Below are positions 59,995 to 64,000 of a stretch of DNA of 64,000 nucleotides, in pieces. How positions within the stretch are numbered: position 1 is the stretch's first letter; each line of letters starts with the position of its first letter. The notes beneath the pieces are model-generated. The model was given only the letters and a program-made list of their open reading frames with translations, searched no databases and was not told the DNA's origin. Source of the DNA: Streptomyces sp. CG 926 (lineage in GTDB: Bacteria; Actinomycetota; Actinomycetes; Streptomycetales; Streptomycetaceae); NCBI RefSeq assembly GCF_003148825.1, contig NZ_QGGZ01000006.1:62001-126000 (forward strand), read 5' to 3'. A program made the position numbers and the translations under genes.

Positions 59995-61181
59995 GGCCGT
60001 ACCTCCGCCCCTGAGTCGAGACGCAGCCGGGCCAGCGTCTCCAGCATCATTTCGGCGGTGCCGCCCGATATCCGCATCCCCGGGGCTTCGCGCAACGCCG
60101 CGTCGAGTGGGTGTGCCACCCCGTCGACCTCGGGGTCGTCGAGGGTCATGCTGCGGTCGCCGTCCAGTTCCGCGGCCCACCAGGCCACCTCGGCCGCGAG
60201 CTCGGTGGTATACCACTTGGCGGCGGCGGCCTCGTCCTCGTTGAGTTCGCCCCGGTCGAGGCGGGTGAGGACGCGGCGCACCAGCGTGCCCGCCGCGAGC
60301 AGCCGGGCGTTGAGCTTGGCCAGGCCGATCTGGTCGTGCTGGCCGGCCTCCAGCCGGTCGGTGTGGACCTCCAGCCGTTCCACGGCGGCCCGGTACCAGC
60401 GCAGCGCCTTGACGTAGTAGTCGAGTCCGGTGCGCTCGAAGGCGAGGGTCTTGACGACGATGGCCCAGCCCTGGCCGGTCTCGCCGACCACGTCGTCGGC
60501 GGTCACGGCCACGCCGTCGAGGGTGACCTCGTGGAAGGCGTCGTCGCCCATGCCCGGGATCTGCCGGATGGTGACGCCCGGCTGGGCCAGGGGGACGAGG
60601 AACAGGCTGAAGGCGTCGTCCTCGCCGCGGGCCAGGCACAGTCCGTAGTCGGCGAGCCGGGCGAAGAGCGAGTGGACCTTGGTGCCGTACAGCTTGTAGC
60701 CGCCGTTGCCGTCGGAAACGGCCCGGGTGGAGAGGATGTTGAGGTCGGAGCCGGCCTGGGGTTCGCTGAACAGCACGCAGCCGAAGGCGGTGCCGGCGGC
60801 GAAGCCCGGCAGGTGCCGGGCCTTCATCGCCGGGCTCGCGACATTGAGCAGGGTGGATCCGACGATCTGCACGGTGAGGGTGTGCAGCAGGTCGGGGACG
60901 TCGTGCATGGCCAGTTCCTCGACCAGCACGGCGGCCGCGACCTGGCTGATGCCCCGGCCGCCGTACTCCTCGGGCCACTGGGGCGCGAGGAGGCCCTGTT
61001 CGCCCAGGGCCCGGTGGATGGGCCGGGGGTCGCGGGTGCGCCGGGCCTCGGCCACGGGGGCCGAGACCAGGATGTCGTGGATGTCCTCGCGCAGGGCCCG
61101 CATGGGGGTGCGGGGCACGTCGGCTCCGCTCCGCAGCAGCCCGCAGTCCGCGGGCGCGCGGTAGAACTCGGTGGTGAGCAC
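59991..61181 (-). CDS. Acyl-CoA dehydrogenase
   Basis: A 396-aa ACAD: LGEQGLLAPQWPEEYGGRG, FSEPQAGSDLNILSTRAVSD (FAD contact), GTKVHSLFARLADYGLCLAR, and the C-terminal MRISGGTAEMMLETLARL. It should oxidise acyl thioesters to alpha,beta-unsaturated ones and pass electrons to ETF. The GTG at 61181 is chosen because GGGAG lies 6 nt upstream and the frame begins 10 nt after the condensation-domain stop. It shares an operon with a second ACAD, a C domain and an A-T NRPS. Confidence 0.92.
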   Translation of the reverse strand: MLTTEFYRAPADCGLLRSGADVPRTPMRALREDIHDILVSAPVAEARRTRDPRPIHRALGEQGLLAPQWPEEYGGRGISQVAAAVLVEELAMHDVPDLLHTLTVQIVGSTLLNVASPAMKARHLPGFAAGTAFGCVLFSEPQAGSDLNILSTRAVSDGNGGYKLYGTKVHSLFARLADYGLCLARGEDDAFSLFLVPLAQPGVTIRQIPGMGDDAFHEVTLDGVAVTADDVVGETGQGWAIVVKTLAFERTGLDYYVKALRWYRAAVERLEVHTDRLEAGQHDQIGLAKLNARLLAAGTLVRRVLTRLDRGELNEDEAAAAKWYTTELAAEVAWWAAELDGDRSMTLDDPEVDGVAHPLDAALREAPGMRISGGTAEMMLETLARLRLDSGAEVRP

Positions 61182-61191
61182 GGGCAACTCC

Positions 61192-62589
61192 CTAGGTGGT
61201 GAGTGGGGATGCGGGCGCGGCGACGGCCCGGTCCAGCACGTCCTCGATTCCGGTGAGCAGCCCTCGCACGTCCTCGGGCGTGGCCGCGTGGCGGTTGTAC
61301 TCGGCGGTGCCGCCGATCTCGCCGTCCCGTTCCACGAGGCCGACGCAGGCGAGGGCGGCGGCCGGGTCGGGGCTGTAGAGCTCCAGGTGCCGGGCGGGCG
61401 GCCCGGGCAGCTGGCCTACCTCGATGCCCGGCAGGTCCAGGGGGACCGACGGGTAGTTGTGGAGGGCGAACAGGACGTTGTACGGCGGGGGTGTTCCGTC
61501 GCCGAACAGGACGTCCACGGGCAGGCGTTGGTGGGCGAGGGCGTCGGCCACCGCGGCTCGGGTGCGGTGCAGCAGCTCCCGGAAGGTGGGGCCGCCCGCG
61601 AGGTCGAGCCGGATCGGCACCACGGTGGTGAACTGCCCCACGGCGCCTTCGAGGGCGCCTGCGAAACGGCCGGCCGCGGGGGTGCCGATCACCTGGGAGG
61701 TACGGCCCTGCCTGCGGGCCAGTACGACGGCCAGCGCGGCGAGCAGTGTCATGAACGGGGTGGCCCCCTCGGCCGCGCCGAGCTCCAGCCCGGCGTCGAC
61801 GGGCCCGCGGGCCAGCCGTACCGGCAGATGGCCGCGTTCGAATCCGCCGGGTGCCCGGGGTGCGGGCGGGTCGGCGGCGAACACCGCTCGACGGCGCGCC
61901 AGTTCGGCGGAGCCGTCGGGTCCGGCGAGCCAGCGGTGCTGCCAGTCGGCGTAGTCGGGGAACTGGAGCTCGGGCGGGGTGAGGCCCGCCGGGCCCGCGC
62001 GGTAGCCGGCCGCCAGGTCCGCGAGGAAGACCCCGGAGGACCAGCCGTCGAAGACCGCGAGGTGCGAGGCGAGGATCAGGACGTGCTCGTCCGGGGCGAG
62101 CCGCAGCAGTCGGAAGGCGCTGGTGCGGCCGCTCGCCAGGTCCAGGACGGTGGAGGCGCTCTCGGTGCTCTGCAGGGCCACGCGTTCGGCGGCGGCCTGC
62201 GGGGTGAAGCCGGAGAGGTCGGCCCGGGTGAGCCGCAGCACCGGTTCCTCGTCCACGTGCAACCGGGGTTGGCCGGAGGTGGAGACGGTGAGCCGGGTGC
62301 GTAGCGCCTCGTGGCGGCGCAGCACCCCGGTGAGGGCCGCCACGAGCCGGTCGGCGTCGAGCGGGCCGGTCAGCCGGAGCGCGTGCGAGCCGGTGGCGAC
62401 GGCCGGGTGGGTGCGCTCGCGGCGCCACAGTCGGGACTGGAGGGCGGTCGGGGGGACCGGCCCCGCGCCGGAGCGCGGGGCCGGGTGGGCGGGTACGGGC
62501 CGGCGGGCGGCCAGCATCAGGCGGGCGAGTTCGCGCTTCGCCTCGGGGAGCGCGGCGAGTGCTCCTTCGAGCCCGGCCGGGTCGGCCAT
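61192..62589 (-). CDS. Free-standing NRPS condensation-domain protein
   Basis: A 465-aa protein consisting of one condensation domain. The catalytic HHxxxDG motif reads SHLAVFDG at residues 175-182; the second His and the Asp-Gly remain, and the first His is Ser. Later motifs include IGTPAAGRF, VGQFTTVVPIRLDLAGG and YNVLFALHNYPSV. It would join two carrier-bound substrates, for instance for the A-T protein encoded just before it. Its ATG overlaps the NRPS stop (TGATG), a sign of coupled synthesis. No A or PCP domain is fused. Confidence 0.88.
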   Translation of the reverse strand: MADPAGLEGALAALPEAKRELARLMLAARRPVPAHPAPRSGAGPVPPTALQSRLWRRERTHPAVATGSHALRLTGPLDADRLVAALTGVLRRHEALRTRLTVSTSGQPRLHVDEEPVLRLTRADLSGFTPQAAAERVALQSTESASTVLDLASGRTSAFRLLRLAPDEHVLILASHLAVFDGWSSGVFLADLAAGYRAGPAGLTPPELQFPDYADWQHRWLAGPDGSAELARRRAVFAADPPAPRAPGGFERGHLPVRLARGPVDAGLELGAAEGATPFMTLLAALAVVLARRQGRTSQVIGTPAAGRFAGALEGAVGQFTTVVPIRLDLAGGPTFRELLHRTRAAVADALAHQRLPVDVLFGDGTPPPYNVLFALHNYPSVPLDLPGIEVGQLPGPPARHLELYSPDPAAALACVGLVERDGEIGGTAEYNRHAATPEDVRGLLTGIEDVLDRAVAAPASPLTT

Positions 62590-64000
62590 CAGGGGCCGTC
62601 CGGGTGCTGGAGGGAGCCGAGGAGGGCGGCGGCCTCGTCGTCGCTCATGTTCTCGATCTGCTCGAAGACCGCGAGGAGCCGGTCCTGTTCGCCGGCGGCC
62701 TCGGCCTTGGCGGTGCGGACCAGTTCGGCGAGCCCGGAGACGGTCGGCCGGCCGAAGAAGTCGGCGAGGGCGATGTCGATACCGAAGAGGGCGCGGACCC
62801 GGGAGACCACGATGGTGGCCTGCAGGGAGCTGCCGCCCAGGGCGAAGAAGTCGCCCTCCACGTCCGGGTTCTGCCATTCGAGCAGCGGGGTGAGGATGTC
62901 CCGGCAGATCTGCTCCTCGACGGCGTCGCGGGGCGCGGTGCCGCCCTGGGCCGACAGCTCGGTGGGCTGCGGCAGCGCGGCGGTGTCGACCTTGCCGTGC
63001 GGGGTGAGGGGCAGTTCGTCCAGGACGACCACGACCGGGACCATGTAGCCGGGCAGTCGGCCGGCAGCGTAGGCCCGCAGGCCCTCGGCGTCGGCGACCT
63101 CGGAGGCGTACGAGCCCACCTGCTCGACGGTGACGTAGGCGGCCAGCATGCGCTCGCCGCCCGCGGCGGGCTGGGCGACCACGACGGCCTGCTGCACGGA
63201 GGGGTGCCCGGTGAGCACCGACTCGACCTCGCCCGGCTCGATGCGGTGGCCGCGCACCTTGAGCTGGCGGTCGGTGCGGCCGAGGAAGTCCAGGTTCCCG
63301 CCGGGCAGCCAGCGGACCAGGTCGCCGGTGCGGTAGAGGCGCTCGGTCTCCGGGCCGTCCGCGTAGGGGTTGTCGGCGAAGCGGTCGGCGGTGAGGTCGG
63401 GGCGGCCCAGGTAGCCGCGGGCCACGCCGGGACCTGCGACGCAGAGTTCGCCGGGGACGCCGGGCGGGACGGGCCGCAGCCGCTCGTCGAGGACGAAGGC
63501 CTGGTGGCCCGGCATGGGGCGGCCGATCGGCGGGTTGCGGTCGTAGCTGCCGGTGCAGTCCATGAGCGTGACGGCGACGGTCGCCTCCGTGGGCCCGTAT
63601 CCGTTGACGAACCTGCGCTCCCCCGCGGTCCATTCGGCGACGAGCCTGCCCGGGAAGGCCTCGCCGCCCACCGACACCAGCCGCAGGTCGGGCAGGCCGG
63701 CCTGGTCGAGCAAGGGCAGCAGGGCGGGCGGGAGTTCGGCGACGGTGACCGCGTCCTCGCGCATCCGGGTCTGGAGCAGGGCCGGGTCGCGGCGCTCGTC
63801 GTCGGTGGCGATGACGAGCGAACCGCCCGCCAGCAGGGTGGTGAAGATCTCGAAGACGGAGACGTCGAAGGTGAGCGGGGCGAACTGCAGGACCCGGTCC
63901 TCGGCCCGGATCTCGTAGGCCTTGGCGATGGTGCGGGAGAAGTGGGTGACCGAGCGGTGCTCGATCATGACCCCCTTGGGGGTGCCGCTGCTGCCGGAGG
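62589..64000 (-). CDS. NRPS adenylation-PCP protein (5' part beyond the window)
   Basis: The 3' part of an NRPS whose start lies outside the right edge. It begins within the A3 phosphate loop (SGSSGTPKGVMIEH), then FDVSVFEIFTTLLAGGS, VSVGGEAF, NGYGPTEATV, LYRTGDLVRW, GRTDRQLKVRGHRIEPGEVESV and PHGKVDTAAL, followed by a PCP with LGGSSL. It ends after a Glu/Ala-rich tail. The substrate code is incomplete for me and I do not assign it. It is the first visible gene of the leftward operon C-ACAD-ACAD. Confidence 0.9.
   Translation of the reverse strand, partial: SGSSGTPKGVMIEHRSVTHFSRTIAKAYEIRAEDRVLQFAPLTFDVSVFEIFTTLLAGGSLVIATDDERRDPALLQTRMREDAVTVAELPPALLPLLDQAGLPDLRLVSVGGEAFPGRLVAEWTAGERRFVNGYGPTEATVAVTLMDCTGSYDRNPPIGRPMPGHQAFVLDERLRPVPPGVPGELCVAGPGVARGYLGRPDLTADRFADNPYADGPETERLYRTGDLVRWLPGGNLDFLGRTDRQLKVRGHRIEPGEVESVLTGHPSVQQAVVVAQPAAGGERMLAAYVTVEQVGSYASEVADAEGLRAYAAGRLPGYMVPVVVVLDELPLTPHGKVDTAALPQPTELSAQGGTAPRDAVEEQICRDILTPLLEWQNPDVEGDFFALGGSSLQATIVVSRVRALFGIDIALADFFGRPTVSGLAELVRTAKAEAAGEQDRLLAVFEQIENMSDDEAAALLGSLQHPDGP

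Overview
The window is high-GC actinobacterial DNA that reads as Streptomyces. It has third-position GC bias in every frame, AfsR-type SARP regulators, rare in-frame TTA (bldA) codons, a cysteine-type sulfur leader peptide, and families largely confined to that genus (DUF6421, DUF5134, CGNR/ABATE regulators, SARP-NB-ARC-TPR proteins). No tRNA, rRNA, CRISPR array, transposase or prophage gene was seen.

Left part (1-45.4 kb): mostly chromosomal housekeeping and catabolic genes in short transcription units. In order these are a HEAT-like fragment, a geranylgeranyl-reductase-family flavoprotein, an M20 dipeptidase, a decayed metallo-beta-lactamase, a P-loop/NUDIX fusion, a LacI regulator, a DUF6986-like aldolase, a membrane Ser/Thr kinase, etfBA, a flavin reductase preceded by a leader peptide, a thioredoxin, an acyltransferase, a secreted duplicated-motif peptide, a CGNR/MFS divergent pair, and a DUF6421-SDR-threonine aldolase operon followed by a transglutaminase gene with an unusual promoter hairpin. 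After that come LLM/PadR, GDPD, GNAT, DUF5134/M56, PAP2 and TetR genes, an LVIVD/DUF305 divergent pair (both with TTA codons), a ferredoxin reductase, a SpaA-fold secreted protein, ArsR/OYE, WS/DGAT, a BNR-repeat protein, uracil-DNA glycosylase, a degenerate chelatase-like protein, a lactonase, a bacterial NO synthase, a streptothricin-acetyltransferase-like gene divergent from a HelD/HelR-type helicase, and FUSC/MarR.

Right part (about 46 kb to the right edge): a nonribosomal peptide cluster that continues past the window. It opens with two AfsR-like regulators flanking a small secreted peptide gene that carries a duplicated GDMPWG motif. A Cy-A-PCP NRPS follows, then a coupled operon of a serine hydroxymethyltransferase homologue, DUF2461 and a threonine aldolase, then a GNAT whose third codon is TTA. 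Convergent to these is a coupled operon of an A-T NRPS (cut by the edge), a free condensation domain and two acyl-CoA dehydrogenases. The Cy-A-T plus SHMT pairing matches the logic of FmoA3/FmoH in JBIR-34/35 biosynthesis, which predicts alpha-methylserine and a 4-methyloxazoline ring.

Two related about 150-160-bp MITE-like inverted-repeat elements lie at 602-752 and 54798-54959. Each abuts a TAG stop codon whose G is the first base of the element. Five genes carry in-frame TTA codons: the kinase, LVIVD, DUF305, the first AfsR-like regulator and the cluster GNAT. A developmental bldA input is therefore plausible. All functions are inferred from sequence reading; no database search was run.
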